Part shown: positions 25,971 to 32,883 of the stretch, one piece after another
Layout of the letters: each line of letters opens with the position of its first letter
How positions within the stretch are numbered: position 1 is the first letter of the stretch
Virus record (IMG/VR): IMGVR_UViG_3300048839_000668
Coordinates: 1 to 45,416 of that record
From: a virus
Direction: 5' to 3' (one strand)
DNA length: 45,416 bases
The notes under the pieces: model-generated
Told to the model about the DNA's origin: nothing
The model's input: only the letters and a program-made list of their open reading frames with translations
Database searches by the model: none
Made by a program: the position numbers and the translations under genes

Positions 25971-26018
25971 CAGCCCCCCCTTTCCCTCTATTGGCCCGCA
26001 GAACGTATTTCTTATGAC

Positions 26019-26027
26019 AGTATATCA
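26019..26027 (-). promoter_or_regulatory. extended -10 TGATATACT for the minus-strand operon
   Basis: TGA directly before TATACT forms an extended -10 element 49 bases before the metallophosphoesterase start. The -35 region (TCTTCA at 17 bases) is weak, so a TG-dependent or activated promoter is likely. It is the only good candidate upstream of the 26-kb morphogenesis operon, back to back with two plus-strand promoters. Confidence 0.45.
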
Positions 26028-26029
26028 TA

Positions 26030-26059
26030 TTGACGTTGTATTGAAGAATATCGTATAGT
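26030..26059 (+). promoter_or_regulatory. promoter P0: TTGACG-18-TATAGT
   Basis: The -35 TTGACG is followed by TTGTATTGA, the same spacer start found in the other phage promoters, then TATAGT. It lies 40 bases before P1 and overlaps the divergent extended -10. Confidence 0.5.
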
Positions 26060-26098
26060 AATCGATCTGGCTAGGATGTGCCGCCTGAAGATTGGGTA

Positions 26099-26127
26099 TT
26101 GACATTGTATTGATATAATGCTATGAT
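26099..26127 (+). promoter_or_regulatory. promoter P1: TTGACA-17-TATGAT
   Basis: Perfect -35, 17-base spacer starting TTGTATTGA and -10 TATGAT, preceded by ATTGGGTA. Downstream, GTGACAG (26134-26140) and CTGTCAC (26146-26152) form a 7-bp hairpin in the leader of the first plus-strand gene. Confidence 0.8.
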
Positions 26128-26175
26128 GGAAACGTGACAGGCGTTCTGTCACCCGCAGACTGAAAGGGGAAAGCG

Positions 26176-26391
26176 ATGCTTTACCAGTGGAAACCGGACG
26201 GGGCATTGGCCTGGACGAACATCAGCCGCGACGAAGCCTGTCGCAAGGTGCAGCGCGACTTCGGGTTGATTGCGTTTGCCATGTCGAAGGGCGTGGATCG
26301 CGTGCTGGCACATCTTGACGCAGGTGGGTTTTATGGCGTCGCGGGCGGGGAACTGCGCGGGGTCGATCTCAATCAAGGTGATTCAGACTAG
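26176..26391 (+). CDS. small early protein
   Basis: A 71-residue protein starting at ATG with GAAAGGGGAAAG upstream, first gene behind P1. The sequence (MLYQWKPDGALAWTNISRDE) is mixed, with a central ACRKVQRDFG helix and no recognised family. It ends TAG immediately before the next ATG. Confidence 0.65.
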   Translation: MLYQWKPDGALAWTNISRDEACRKVQRDFGLIAFAMSKGVDRVLAHLDAGGFYGVAGGELRGVDLNQGDSD

Positions 26392-26607
26392 ATGTTCGGT
26401 ACGCGCCGAACATTCGCAGGGGCGACTTTGCCAGAATACGAAAATCAGATTCTGGGGCAAAAAGCCAGAATACGAAAATCGGATTCTGGGGTCAGCCGCC
26501 CCCATTGCCCTACTCGACTGCGCGCACCAGAATCTGATTTTCCTGATCTGGAAAACGCGACCTTAATAAGTAATAAGAATAATAAAGAAAGAAAAGCGCG
26601 ACCATGA
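26392..26607 (+). CDS. small ORF carrying a copy of the replication-gene linker
   Basis: A 71-codon ORF that starts right after the upstream stop and overlaps the methyltransferase start by ATGA. Its last 30 residues (RAPESDFPDLENATLISNK) resemble the linker of the HTH replication protein (RAPQFDFPDVENATLIKNK) encoded in opposite orientation at 40.9 kb. Residues 14-33 derive from two 34-bp DNA repeats. It may be a remnant of a replication initiator or simply the coding shadow of a DNA element. Expression as protein is uncertain. Confidence 0.4.
   Translation: MFGTRRTFAGATLPEYENQILGQKARIRKSDSGVSRPHCPTRLRAPESDFPDLENATLISNKNNKERKARP
26431..26491. repeat. two 27-bp iteron-like inverted repeats, period 34 bp
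   Basis: Copies at 26431-26457 and 26465-26491 differ at one base. Each is itself palindromic: CCAGAAT and ATTCTGG flank an 11-base centre. A third, inverted half copy (CCAGAATCTGATTTTC) starts at 26527 and is complementary to the right half of copy one. Confidence 0.85.
26520..26598 (+). repeat. copy of a replication-gene segment with AT-rich end
   Basis: This stretch aligns base by base, with about ten differences in its first 55 positions or fewer, to the minus strand of 40971-40888. Both run GCGCGCACCA, a short stem-loop, TGGAAAACGCGACCTTAATAA, then an A/T-rich purine stretch. The stem base pair at position four is swapped in both arms (C-G against G-C). Confidence 0.8.
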
Positions 26608-27122
26608 CAACGAACTTCAAGCCCCTCTTTTCATCAGTCGACGACAAGCATGACACCCCGTCTTGGCTGGTCGAGCGTATTCAGCAATTCTTTCGTGGCG
26701 GGATCGACGTCGACCCATGCGCGAGTGCGGCCAACCCCCAGCACATCCCCGCGCGCGTTCACTACGGGCTGGCCGAAAACGGGCTGGCCCACACATGGAC
26801 GGGGAACGTCTACATGAATCCACCCTACGGGCGCGAAGTCGGCGTATGGACCGACAAGCTTATGCGCGACTACTGGACAGGCCCGATCGTCGAGGCTATT
26901 GCCCTGCTTCCCGTTCGCACCGACACCGAATGGTGGGCCAGGATGGACCTGGTAGGGCTGTGCCTGTTGCAAGGTCGTTTGCGCTTTGGCCAGGCGACTA
27001 ATTCAGCCCCTTTTCCGTCGGTCTTGATCTACCTGGGGCAACGCCTGCAAAGCTTCAGTGACGCCTTTGACGACTGCGGGCATTGCTATCAGCCTATCCC
27101 GAAACGCTTCAGGAACCCGTAG
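26604..27122 (+). CDS. DNA N6-adenine methyltransferase (phage Dam family)
   Basis: A 172-residue protein. N-terminal FSSVDDKHDTPSWLVERI, then GIDVDPCASAANPQ, VYMNPPYGREVGVW (catalytic NPPY at about 74-77) and the C-terminal PFPSVLIYLGQR are all hallmarks of the phage DNA N-6-adenine-methyltransferase family. It probably methylates adenines in phage DNA to escape host restriction or mark its own genome. The recognition site cannot be read from sequence. Confidence 0.9.
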   Translation: MTTNFKPLFSSVDDKHDTPSWLVERIQQFFRGGIDVDPCASAANPQHIPARVHYGLAENGLAHTWTGNVYMNPPYGREVGVWTDKLMRDYWTGPIVEAIALLPVRTDTEWWARMDLVGLCLLQGRLRFGQATNSAPFPSVLIYLGQRLQSFSDAFDDCGHCYQPIPKRFRNP

Positions 27123-27240
27123 CGGGGCGTTTAGGCCCAAACACGTACAATCTAGCGCAACGCGCCCCAAACGTCTCGCTGGGGCGCAATGGCGCACAGT
27201 GACGCAGCAACCAACAAAACAGACAAAGGGAATCTATGCC

Positions 27241-27630
27241 ATGTATTCAGACACCGAAGAATCGACCACCGTTCAACTCTTGCCCGACCAGCCCAACCCC
27301 GCGCCCTTCGCCACGGTCGAGCAATTGTCCGAACTGCGTAACCGATTGAAGGCGGCGCGCGTCCGCTACCAGGCGCGCCGGGTGCGCTATCGCAATTACT
27401 TGCGTCGCCTTACCGATGACGGGCAATCAGCCGTGACCCACGCGGCCGTTAAGGAGATTCAGCGGGAATCCGAAGACTTGACCGGGTGCGCCGAAGCATA
27501 CCTGGCCGCTGCCGACGCCTTTGTGCGCGCTATGGGCTTTGATGCGATGGCAAACTTCCTCGATTCAGCGACCTCCTATTTGGGATCGCAAATGCTCGAC
27601 GCGGCCATCGCTGCCGCCGACACGTTGTAA
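27241..27630 (+). CDS. hypothetical helical protein
   Basis: ATG 27241 with AAAGGGA nine bases upstream gives 129 residues; the frame is open further upstream but without a good start. Residues 28-65 form an Arg-rich helix (RNRLKAARVRYQARRVRYRN), followed by an Ala-rich second helix region. No family is recognised. A GC-rich hairpin (GCGCCCC/GGGGCGC, about 27160-27186) lies in the gap before it, and a terminator follows. Confidence 0.6.
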   Translation: MYSDTEESTTVQLLPDQPNPAPFATVEQLSELRNRLKAARVRYQARRVRYRNYLRRLTDDGQSAVTHAAVKEIQRESEDLTGCAEAYLAAADAFVRAMGFDAMANFLDSATSYLGSQMLDAAIAAADTL

Positions 27631-27651
27631 GCTAGCCCAGCGCAGCAAGAC

Positions 27652-27683
27652 AAGCCTCGACTCGACGGTCGGGGCTTTTTTTT
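27652..27683 (+). terminator. intrinsic terminator
   Basis: AAGCCTCGAC pairs with GTCGGGGCTT (10 bp, one G-U pair) around a 6-base loop, followed by a run of eight T. It closes the first plus-strand unit. Confidence 0.9.
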
Positions 27684-27721
27684 CGCCTGAAAACTCGTAT
27701 TGAAATTCGTCGAAAAACGTA

Positions 27722-27750
27722 TTGACATTGTATTGCTAACGTGATATGAT
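27722..27750 (+). promoter_or_regulatory. promoter P2: TTGACA-17-TATGAT
   Basis: Perfect -35, spacer TTGTATTGCTAACGTGA and -10 TATGAT. The leader contains CATCGAAGCAGTTA, shared with P3 and P5. Confidence 0.85.
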
Positions 27751-27800
27751 GGGGCCATCGAAGCAGTTAGACGCAGTTGATTCAAAAGAGAGGTTGCACC

Positions 27801-28130
27801 ATGCCTAGCCAAGATGTAGTCGCCCGCTTTGCCGACAAGGTTCGCTTTCCTGCCGACGGTCATGACGACGAAGATTGCTGGGTCTGGGTCGGGGCAAAGC
27901 ACAGCCGCACACGCGGCTACGGCAAGTTTCGCTATAACGGTGTGGTCATGAACGCCCACAAGGTTAGCTATCTCCTGTTTAACGGGGACGTCCAAGAGGG
28001 TCAGGTCATCGGCCATGTCTGCAATAACGAGCAATGCGTCAACCCCCACCACCTAATCGCTCAAAGCCAGTCGGACAATATCCGTTACGCTGTCATCTGC
28101 GGGCGTCACAATAGCTGCAAATCCAGCTAA
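27801..28130 (+). CDS. HNH endonuclease
   Basis: A 109-residue protein, ATG after GAGAGG. The pattern CWVWVGAKHSRTRGYGKF, AHKVSYLLFNGDV, VIGHVCNNEQCVNPHHLIAQS matches the HNH_3 family: His-Asn-His zinc finger nuclease with Cys in VC and QC. It sits alone behind its own promoter, which is typical of a free-standing homing endonuclease inserted between phage units. It cleaves DNA; the target is unknown. Confidence 0.85.
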   Translation: MPSQDVVARFADKVRFPADGHDDEDCWVWVGAKHSRTRGYGKFRYNGVVMNAHKVSYLLFNGDVQEGQVIGHVCNNEQCVNPHHLIAQSQSDNIRYAVICGRHNSCKSS

Positions 28131-28138
28131 ATTGGGTA

Positions 28139-28167
28139 TTGACATTGTATTGACACTGTGATATGAT
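28139..28167 (+). promoter_or_regulatory. promoter P3: TTGACA-17-TATGAT
   Basis: Spacer TTGTATTGACACTGTGA. GTATTGACA occurs twice here, 11 bp apart. The 45-base leader that follows is nearly identical to that of P4. Confidence 0.85.
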
Positions 28168-28214
28168 GGTCACATCGAAGCAGTTAAGTTAGTTTTCACA
28201 CGGAGACAGGTCAA

Positions 28215-28766
28215 ATGAATTTTTTCAAGCATTGCACCACCGTCGAGCAAGTCAAGAAACTCTATCGCGAGCTGGCAATGGCCCACCACCCCGACCGACC
28301 TGGGGGCGATACCGAATTGATGCAACAGATCAACGCTGCCTACGCTCAAGCCTTGCAGCACATGGACGGTCAGGCCAGCCAGAGCGACGCCGGACAGACC
28401 TACACCTACACCTACAACGCCGAACGTGAGCAAGAGTTGATGGACAAGATCGGAGAGGTGATCCGCAGCGGCATCCTTGACAGCGGCGTCGAAGTCTACC
28501 TGATCGGCACATGGCTGTGGGCGATGGGCGAAACCAAGCCTCACCGCGAGACGCTGGGCAAGTCGGGGCTGGGCTTCAGTTGGAGCCAGAAGCGGCAAGC
28601 CTGGTCGTGGCATACGGGCGGCTGGTATCGCCCTAGTCGCGGTTCCCTGTCTGACATCGCCGCCCGCTATGGGGCCGAAAAGATTGCTGCCGACGAAGAC
28701 CGTCAGCGCAGCACGCCCAAAGGCAAATCCAAGCCCGCCACGCGCCGCAAGCGCATCGCGGCGTAG
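28215..28766 (+). CDS. J-domain (DnaJ-like) protein
   Basis: A 183-residue protein. Residues 7-50 form a J-domain: VKKLYRELAMAHHPDRPGGD with the obligatory HPD, then QQINAAYAQAL. After a Tyr/Thr-rich linker, residues 75-150 (WLWAMGETKPHRETLGKSGL and WSWHTGGWYRP) form a conserved phage domain of unknown role. The tail is Lys/Arg-rich. It should recruit host DnaK, possibly for replication or capsid work. A zinc-finger-like CxxCxGxG protein is encoded 1.8 kb downstream. Confidence 0.85.
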   Translation: MNFFKHCTTVEQVKKLYRELAMAHHPDRPGGDTELMQQINAAYAQALQHMDGQASQSDAGQTYTYTYNAEREQELMDKIGEVIRSGILDSGVEVYLIGTWLWAMGETKPHRETLGKSGLGFSWSQKRQAWSWHTGGWYRPSRGSLSDIAARYGAEKIAADEDRQRSTPKGKSKPATRRKRIAA

Positions 28767-28777
28767 AAACATACTGT

Positions 28778-28799
28778 CAGGGGGGCAAACGCCCCCCTG
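28778..28799 (+). terminator. GC-rich hairpin after the J-domain gene
   Basis: CAGGGGGGC and GCCCCCCTG pair over 9 bp with a 4-base AAAC loop. No T run follows, so it may be a weak terminator or an mRNA-stabilising hairpin. Confidence 0.5.
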
Positions 28800-28831
28800 T
28801 GGCCCGCCACATCAACCCAGGAGGAAAGACT

Positions 28832-29071
28832 ATGCAGACCCAAGCACCCAACGCCGCAGCGATTCATGAACTGAACCGCCAGCAAGCGGCAATCATTTTG
28901 GAGTATGTCAGCGCAGAAGACGCCTTTGCGCGCGGCGTCGAATCGATCATGACGACGCGGCCCGACGCCGACGCCGAAACGCTGGCAATCATCCACGACC
29001 CACGCAACCGCGAGTGGGTCATCAACCACTACCTGGACGCGGTGAACGACCCGCGAGGGAGCGCAGTATGA
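28832..29071 (+). CDS. small hypothetical protein
   Basis: A 79-residue acidic protein with an excellent AGGAGG ribosome site; the in-frame upstream ATG at 28799 lies in the hairpin and is disfavoured. Mostly helical (NRQQAAIILEYVSAEDAFAR). No family recognised. It overlaps the DUF3310 gene by ATGA. Confidence 0.65.
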   Translation: MQTQAPNAAAIHELNRQQAAIILEYVSAEDAFARGVESIMTTRPDADAETLAIIHDPRNREWVINHYLDAVNDPRGSAV

Positions 29072-29310
29072 GCGAAGGCCCCGACCTCATCAACCACCCG
29101 CCGCATTACACTTCGTCGCCCGCGACCTGCGAGTGCGGCCGCACTATCGAGTGTATTTCCGTTGTCCGGCACATGGGCTTCAACGTCGGCAACGTGATCA
29201 AATACCTCTGGCGTGCGGGGCGCAAGGGAGACGCGCTGGAAGACCTACGCAAAGCGCGCTGGTATCTGGACGACGAAATCAAGCGCATAGAGAAAGGGCA
29301 AGCCCCATGA
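29068..29310 (+). CDS. DUF3310 (SaV-like) protein
   Basis: An 80-residue protein. HPPHYT near residue 9, IECISVVRHMGFNVGNVIKY and LWRAGRKGDALEDLRKARWYLDDEI match DUF3310, sometimes called nucleotide-kinase-like. The added CECG before the match is unusual. The role in phages is not established. Overlaps on both sides by ATGA. Confidence 0.85.
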   Translation: MSEGPDLINHPPHYTSSPATCECGRTIECISVVRHMGFNVGNVIKYLWRAGRKGDALEDLRKARWYLDDEIKRIEKGQAP

Positions 29311-29993
29311 ACGACCACCCCGCCCAGGCGACCCAGCTTCGGCGCCATCCGGCCAAGTACAGCGACGTGATTCTCGAACGTATGCGGCCCTACCTAGACG
29401 CTGCCGCTTATCCACGCGTGTTGGACCCATTCGCGGGTACAGGCAAATTGCGCCTGATTCGCCCGGACGCCTACCTGCTGGAGATTGAAGCAGAATGGGC
29501 CGCGATGTCCGGGGCGACTCACGGCAACGCCAAGGACATGCCCTGGCCCGACGGTTACTTCGACGCCATTGCAACCAGCCCGACCTACGGCAACCGCATG
29601 GCCGACAAGTTTGAAGATCGTCAGCCCCAGAAGGGCTATCAGCGCAATACCTACCGTCACGCGCTGGGACGTCCGCTAACCCCCGACAATAGCGGCGGGA
29701 TGCAATGGGGGACGCAGTATCAGGACTTTCACCGCCAAGCGTGGGCCGAGTGTTATCGCGTCCTGCGTCCAGGCGGGCGCATGATCGTCAACGTGAGCGA
29801 TCACATTCGCAAGGGGCAACGCGTGCAGGTCGTCCGCTGGCACTGGAAGGCCCTACACGCGCTGGGATTCCGCACTGTACACATTCTAGGCGTGAGAACG
29901 CCCCGCTTGCGCTACGGGCAAAATCACCAGGCGCGCGTCGCGGGTGAAATCTTGCTGGTCATGGCAAAGCCACACGAAAGGGGCGACTTATGA
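29307..29993 (+). CDS. SAM-dependent DNA methyltransferase
   Basis: A 228-residue protein. VLDPFAGTGKL (SAM-binding motif I, about 37-47), YLLEIEAEW, ATSPTYGNRMADK (catalytic TSPTY, about 89-93) and ECYRVLRPGGRMIVNVSDH define a Rossmann methyltransferase of the site-specific DNA type. TSPTY replaces the usual SPPY/NPPY. Probably modifies phage DNA together with the Dam-like enzyme. Confidence 0.85.
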   Translation: MNDHPAQATQLRRHPAKYSDVILERMRPYLDAAAYPRVLDPFAGTGKLRLIRPDAYLLEIEAEWAAMSGATHGNAKDMPWPDGYFDAIATSPTYGNRMADKFEDRQPQKGYQRNTYRHALGRPLTPDNSGGMQWGTQYQDFHRQAWAECYRVLRPGGRMIVNVSDHIRKGQRVQVVRWHWKALHALGFRTVHILGVRTPRLRYGQNHQARVAGEILLVMAKPHERGDL

Positions 29994-30268
29994 AATTCCG
30001 TCACGCGCATACGACGTTGCTACCCCAACAGGATGTGCAGCGCGCAGCCAAACGTCATGCTCGACTAGACGCGTCGGGGGCGATCTTTGCGGCCGCACGC
30101 GTCAGCCTAGAAGCAGGTCGACCGCGCGCCGTGATCCCGACCAGCAACGGGTGGAAGGTTGTCGACCCCGACGTGGCAGTCGAGGGGACATCCGGCTATT
30201 ACCTAGCCGATGGCTGTGAGGTCAAGAGCTTTGTGCCGACATTGGGAGGTGAGGATCATGGGGCTTGA
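29990..30268 (+). CDS. small hypothetical protein
   Basis: A 92-residue basic protein overlapping the methyltransferase stop by ATGA. Contains LPQQDVQRAAKRHARLDASG, then a strand-rich half with GWKVVDPDVAVEG. No family recognised. It extends 11 bases into the next gene. Confidence 0.55.
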   Translation: MKFRHAHTTLLPQQDVQRAAKRHARLDASGAIFAAARVSLEAGRPRAVIPTSNGWKVVDPDVAVEGTSGYYLADGCEVKSFVPTLGGEDHGA

Positions 30269-30542
30269 TCGTCAGTACAGACTGAAATGCGACGGTTACG
30301 GAATCGTCCACAACAGTTACCAAGCGTCTCGCAACCTGCGTGAGGCTAGGGCGAAAGCCCAAAGAGGCGGCTGGGGACGTCGCAAAGTCGTGGTCGAGCA
30401 ATACCAAGCGCGCAAGTGGAAAGAGCTCCCCAACGGCAAATGGGCCTGGGACGGGGTAACGATGGAAGCGCGCGACAGAATAGGCGTGCGCGACTTTTGC
30501 CCCCGCTGCCTAGAACAAATGAAAGGGCAACGCGAACCATGA
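30258..30542 (+). CDS. small hypothetical protein with CxxC
   Basis: ATG 30258 is chosen for its GAGGTGAGGATC ribosome site, giving 94 residues. Basic N-terminus, RRKVVVEQYQARKWKELPNG, and a C-terminal FCPRCLEQM that could bind zinc. Function unknown. Overlaps the next start by ATGA. Confidence 0.6.
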   Translation: MGLDRQYRLKCDGYGIVHNSYQASRNLREARAKAQRGGWGRRKVVVEQYQARKWKELPNGKWAWDGVTMEARDRIGVRDFCPRCLEQMKGQREP

Positions 30543-30661
30543 GCGCAATCAAACGACAATGCCCCGACTGCTGGGGGACAGGCAGAAACGACAGTGGGAC
30601 GGGAGATTGCTCCACCTGTCAAGGTACAGGCCAAGTCAACCAAGAGGTGATTCGTAAGTGA
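30539..30661 (+). CDS. 40-residue CxxCxGxG zinc-finger-like protein
   Basis: ATG 30539 sits in an ATGA overlap. The product contains two repeats of the DnaJ-type motif, CPDCWGTG (8-15) and CSTCQGTG (24-31), which together could bind one zinc ion as in the DnaJ central domain. It carries almost nothing else. Together with the separate J-domain protein this looks like a dispersed DnaJ, but small CxxCxGxG proteins also occur alone in phages. Confidence 0.7.
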   Translation: MSAIKRQCPDCWGTGRNDSGTGDCSTCQGTGQVNQEVIRK

Positions 30662-30867
30662 GTGCAGCCCCATCGGATGTGATGGAGACGTTTGGCCCGC
30701 AGCGACGCATGATCGTGCGCTACCTGGGCAAACATCGCTATGCAGTAATCGACCAGCAAACGGGTGTGACTGTGGCCGAAAGCAACAGTTACACCCAGGC
30801 CAAGTATGCCGGGTTAGTCTACGTCGAAGATCATTGGCCGCCCGACGCTCGACCCGTTGAAGACTGA
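30658..30867 (+). CDS. small hypothetical protein
   Basis: A 69-residue protein with GTG start overlapping the previous stop (GTGA). Beta-rich: RMIVRYLGKHRYAVIDQQTG, then VAESNSYTQAKYAGLVYVED. Possibly a small OB- or SH3-like fold, but no family is recognised. The gene ends 10 bases before the palindromic operator-like pair. Confidence 0.55.
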   Translation: MSAAPSDVMETFGPQRRMIVRYLGKHRYAVIDQQTGVTVAESNSYTQAKYAGLVYVEDHWPPDARPVED

Positions 30868-30877
30868 CCCGGCCCAT

Positions 30878-30925
30878 GTTCCCAAAATGGGAACTTTGCC
30901 GATGTCGTTTTCCCAAAATGGGAAC
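30878..30925. promoter_or_regulatory. pair of identical palindromes, operator-like
   Basis: TTCCCAAAATGGGAAC occurs at 30879-30894 and 30910-30925; each is a perfect TTCCCA/TGGGAA inverted repeat with a 4-base A/T centre. Starts are 31 bp apart, close to three helical turns. They lie just before the exonuclease gene. Confidence 0.7.
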
Positions 30926-30953
30926 TATCGACCTACACCGGAAGGATCGTCAC

Positions 30954-31691
30954 ATGAGAAAGTTTTTAGCGTTTGACCTAGAGATCGCCAAAGAGTTGCC
31001 GGAAGACGCTGCCGACTGGAAGCAGCATCGCCCATTGGGAATCACCTGTGCGGCGACTGCCTGGTACAGCACCTATACAGGTCAAGCGGTGACAAGCCCG
31101 TTCTGCGGGGAATACGACGACGGGACGCCCCAGCCCCAGATGTCTGTCGACGACTGCCAAGAGTTGGTCTTGACGCTAGAGCGCGCGGTGAGGCATGGGT
31201 ACACCATTGTGACCTGGAACGGCGCCAGCTTTGACTTCGACGTGCTTGCGGAAGAATCCGGCTGGCCCGCCCGCTGTGCAAGACTGGCCCTAGCCCACGT
31301 CGATATGATGTATCACTTTGTCTGTCTCAAAGGCTACCCCTTGAGCCTTGCAGCGGCGTTGGAGGGGATGCAGGTCGAGGGCAAGACGAAGGGCATGAAC
31401 GGCGCACTGGCCCCGGTCGAATGGAGCGCGGGCAATTACGACAAGGTCTTGAACTATGTCATGCAAGACGCCAAGGCGACTCTGGAACTGGCCGAAGCCA
31501 TCACCCGCAAACAGGCGTTGCTGTGGACGTCGAAAAGCGGGCGCGGGCAAATTCAGACGATCCCAGAATTGCTGCCCGTTCACGCAGCGACAGCATTGCC
31601 CAAACCCAACACCAAGTGGATGACCCGCCCCCTGGATCGCGCACAGTTTACAGGCTGGCTACCCGCCGCGCTGTCAGTCGACGAAACGTGA
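30954..31691 (+). CDS. DnaQ-like 3'-5' exonuclease
   Basis: ATG 30954 with GGAAGGA seven bases upstream gives 245 residues. FDLEIAK (ExoI, D8 and E10), WNGASFDFDVLAEE (ExoII) and YVMQDAKATLELAE (ExoIII, with D) are the DEDD motifs; Tyr in YVMQD suggests the DEDDy type. This RNase-H-fold enzyme may trim 3' ends in phage replication or recombination or degrade host DNA or RNA. The C-terminus (TKWMTRPLDRAQFTGWL) is common to phage relatives. Confidence 0.8.
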   Translation: MRKFLAFDLEIAKELPEDAADWKQHRPLGITCAATAWYSTYTGQAVTSPFCGEYDDGTPQPQMSVDDCQELVLTLERAVRHGYTIVTWNGASFDFDVLAEESGWPARCARLALAHVDMMYHFVCLKGYPLSLAAALEGMQVEGKTKGMNGALAPVEWSAGNYDKVLNYVMQDAKATLELAEAITRKQALLWTSKSGRGQIQTIPELLPVHAATALPKPNTKWMTRPLDRAQFTGWLPAALSVDET

Positions 31692-31700
31692 TATTGGGTA

Positions 31701-31729
31701 TTGACATTGTATTGCGGACGTGATATGAT
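31701..31729 (+). promoter_or_regulatory. promoter P4: TTGACA-17-TATGAT
   Basis: Spacer TTGTATTGCGGACGTGA and -10 TATGAT, preceded by ATTGGGTA. The leader copies that of P3 almost base for base down to the ribosome site GGAGACAGGTCA. Confidence 0.85.
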
Positions 31730-31777
31730 GGGGACAGCGAAGCAGTCAAGTTAGTTTTCACACGGAGACAGGTCACA

Positions 31778-32038
31778 ATGTACGCACTGATGGTTCACAA
31801 GTTTCAAGCCGGAGCCGCCCCCACCACCAGCCGCGTCTGGGATATCGACGAGGCCGCGCTCGGTAGTGCGCTGCAAGCGCAAGGCGTCGCCCGCTATCGC
31901 CAAGACGACAACGGAACGACTTTCCTGGGCAAGAACGTGGTCGTCACCGTCAGCGTCAACGACGACGGGCTTTGGGTGCCCGCCCAACTCACCGACGCCA
32001 CAGCCGAATCCCTGATTCAGAAACCTGCCATCGCATAG
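31778..32038 (+). CDS. small hypothetical protein
   Basis: An 86-residue acidic protein, only gene of a short promoter-to-terminator unit. Strand/helix pattern MYALMVHKFQAG, VWDIDEAALGSALQAQG, GKNVVVTVSVNDDG. No family recognised. Its leader duplicates that of the J-domain gene, suggesting co-regulation. Confidence 0.65.
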   Translation: MYALMVHKFQAGAAPTTSRVWDIDEAALGSALQAQGVARYRQDDNGTTFLGKNVVVTVSVNDDGLWVPAQLTDATAESLIQKPAIA

Positions 32039-32045
32039 CAATCGT

Positions 32046-32076
32046 AAGGGGGCTGGACATCCGGCCCCCTTGTTTA
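32046..32076 (+). terminator. intrinsic terminator
   Basis: AAGGGGGC and GCCCCCTT pair over 8 bp (with extra pairs possible in TGG/CCG) and are followed by TTGTTT. Confidence 0.8.
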
Positions 32077-32089
32077 GAAAAGAGGCACT

Positions 32090-32524
32090 GTGATTCCATA
32101 CGATGTAAAGCAGACGTTGACCGACCTGATCGACATGGAAAAGTCGAGAATCAGCGAAGGGGCGACGCCCGAAACTTTTGCGACTGAAGTCGCCTCGCTT
32201 GACGCTGCACGCGCCTACCTGGAACGTCCAGGCTGGTTGCCGGAGACAGGCCCGACGCCCAGCACCCCCACGACAGGCGGCGACCGCTACCTGCATATCG
32301 AGTTTGTAGTGGTCGGGGGACGCCCCTTCTTTCTGCGCGACAGTTGGCGCGATGCCACGTTAGTCGTTGCGTTTGAGGTTGCCTTGCAGCCGGAAAAGTT
32401 TCCCGACTACACCCACTGGATTGCCGATGTCAAGTATTTGCCTGTGCGCGGCTATTGCCTTCTCGCGCATCTGCGGCCCGCCTTGCCCAACAAGCGCGAG
32501 CAAAGGGCGACTGATGGCGATTAG
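32090..32524 (+). CDS. hypothetical protein
   Basis: A 144-residue protein with GTG start after AAAAGAGGC. N-terminal helices (VKQTLTDLIDMEKSRI), a Pro/Thr linker at about 50-62, then a beta-rich C-terminal half (LHIEFVVVGGRPFFLRDSW). No family recognised. Ten bases overlap the next gene. Confidence 0.6.
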   Translation: MIPYDVKQTLTDLIDMEKSRISEGATPETFATEVASLDAARAYLERPGWLPETGPTPSTPTTGGDRYLHIEFVVVGGRPFFLRDSWRDATLVVAFEVALQPEKFPDYTHWIADVKYLPVRGYCLLAHLRPALPNKREQRATDGD

Positions 32525-32840
32525 TGGGTCTGGGGGCTGGATACCTAGTCAGGTCTTTACCATCCGTCACCGCAGCCTAGTCAGCGTAGGCTATGCCCAC
32601 AATCGCCCGCGCAGCGTCACCCATCGGGACATGGGCGCGGCGGTCGAGGCGTTGGTCGCTCAACCCGAGAGCCTGGTCTGCGTCAGTCTGGTAGGCCATG
32701 CCCATCGACGTCTGTACGACTACCTGATTGACCTCGACCTGATCGACAAGCTGCCTGGTCACACGCCCACCTGGACGCTCGACAACCCGCACCCCGACGA
32801 CTTTGCCCCACCAAGTGCCGGCACGCAAGAGGACGACTGA
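32514..32840 (+). CDS. hypothetical protein
   Basis: ATG 32514 after AAAGGGCGA gives 108 residues. Segments SQVFTIRHRSLVSVGYAHNR and SLVCVSLVGHAHRRLYDYLID suggest a small alpha/beta fold. C-terminus Pro/Asp-rich. No family recognised. Confidence 0.6.
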   Translation: MAISGSGGWIPSQVFTIRHRSLVSVGYAHNRPRSVTHRDMGAAVEALVAQPESLVCVSLVGHAHRRLYDYLIDLDLIDKLPGHTPTWTLDNPHPDDFAPPSAGTQEDD

Positions 32841-32883
32841 CATGGCCCATAACGATTACTATACGCAGGATACAGGAGATCGA

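Noticed and set aside
26431-26551. CRISPR-like array
   Set aside because: Only two full repeats plus an inverted half copy, a spacer of seven bases and no Cas genes; it fits iterons or hairpins better.
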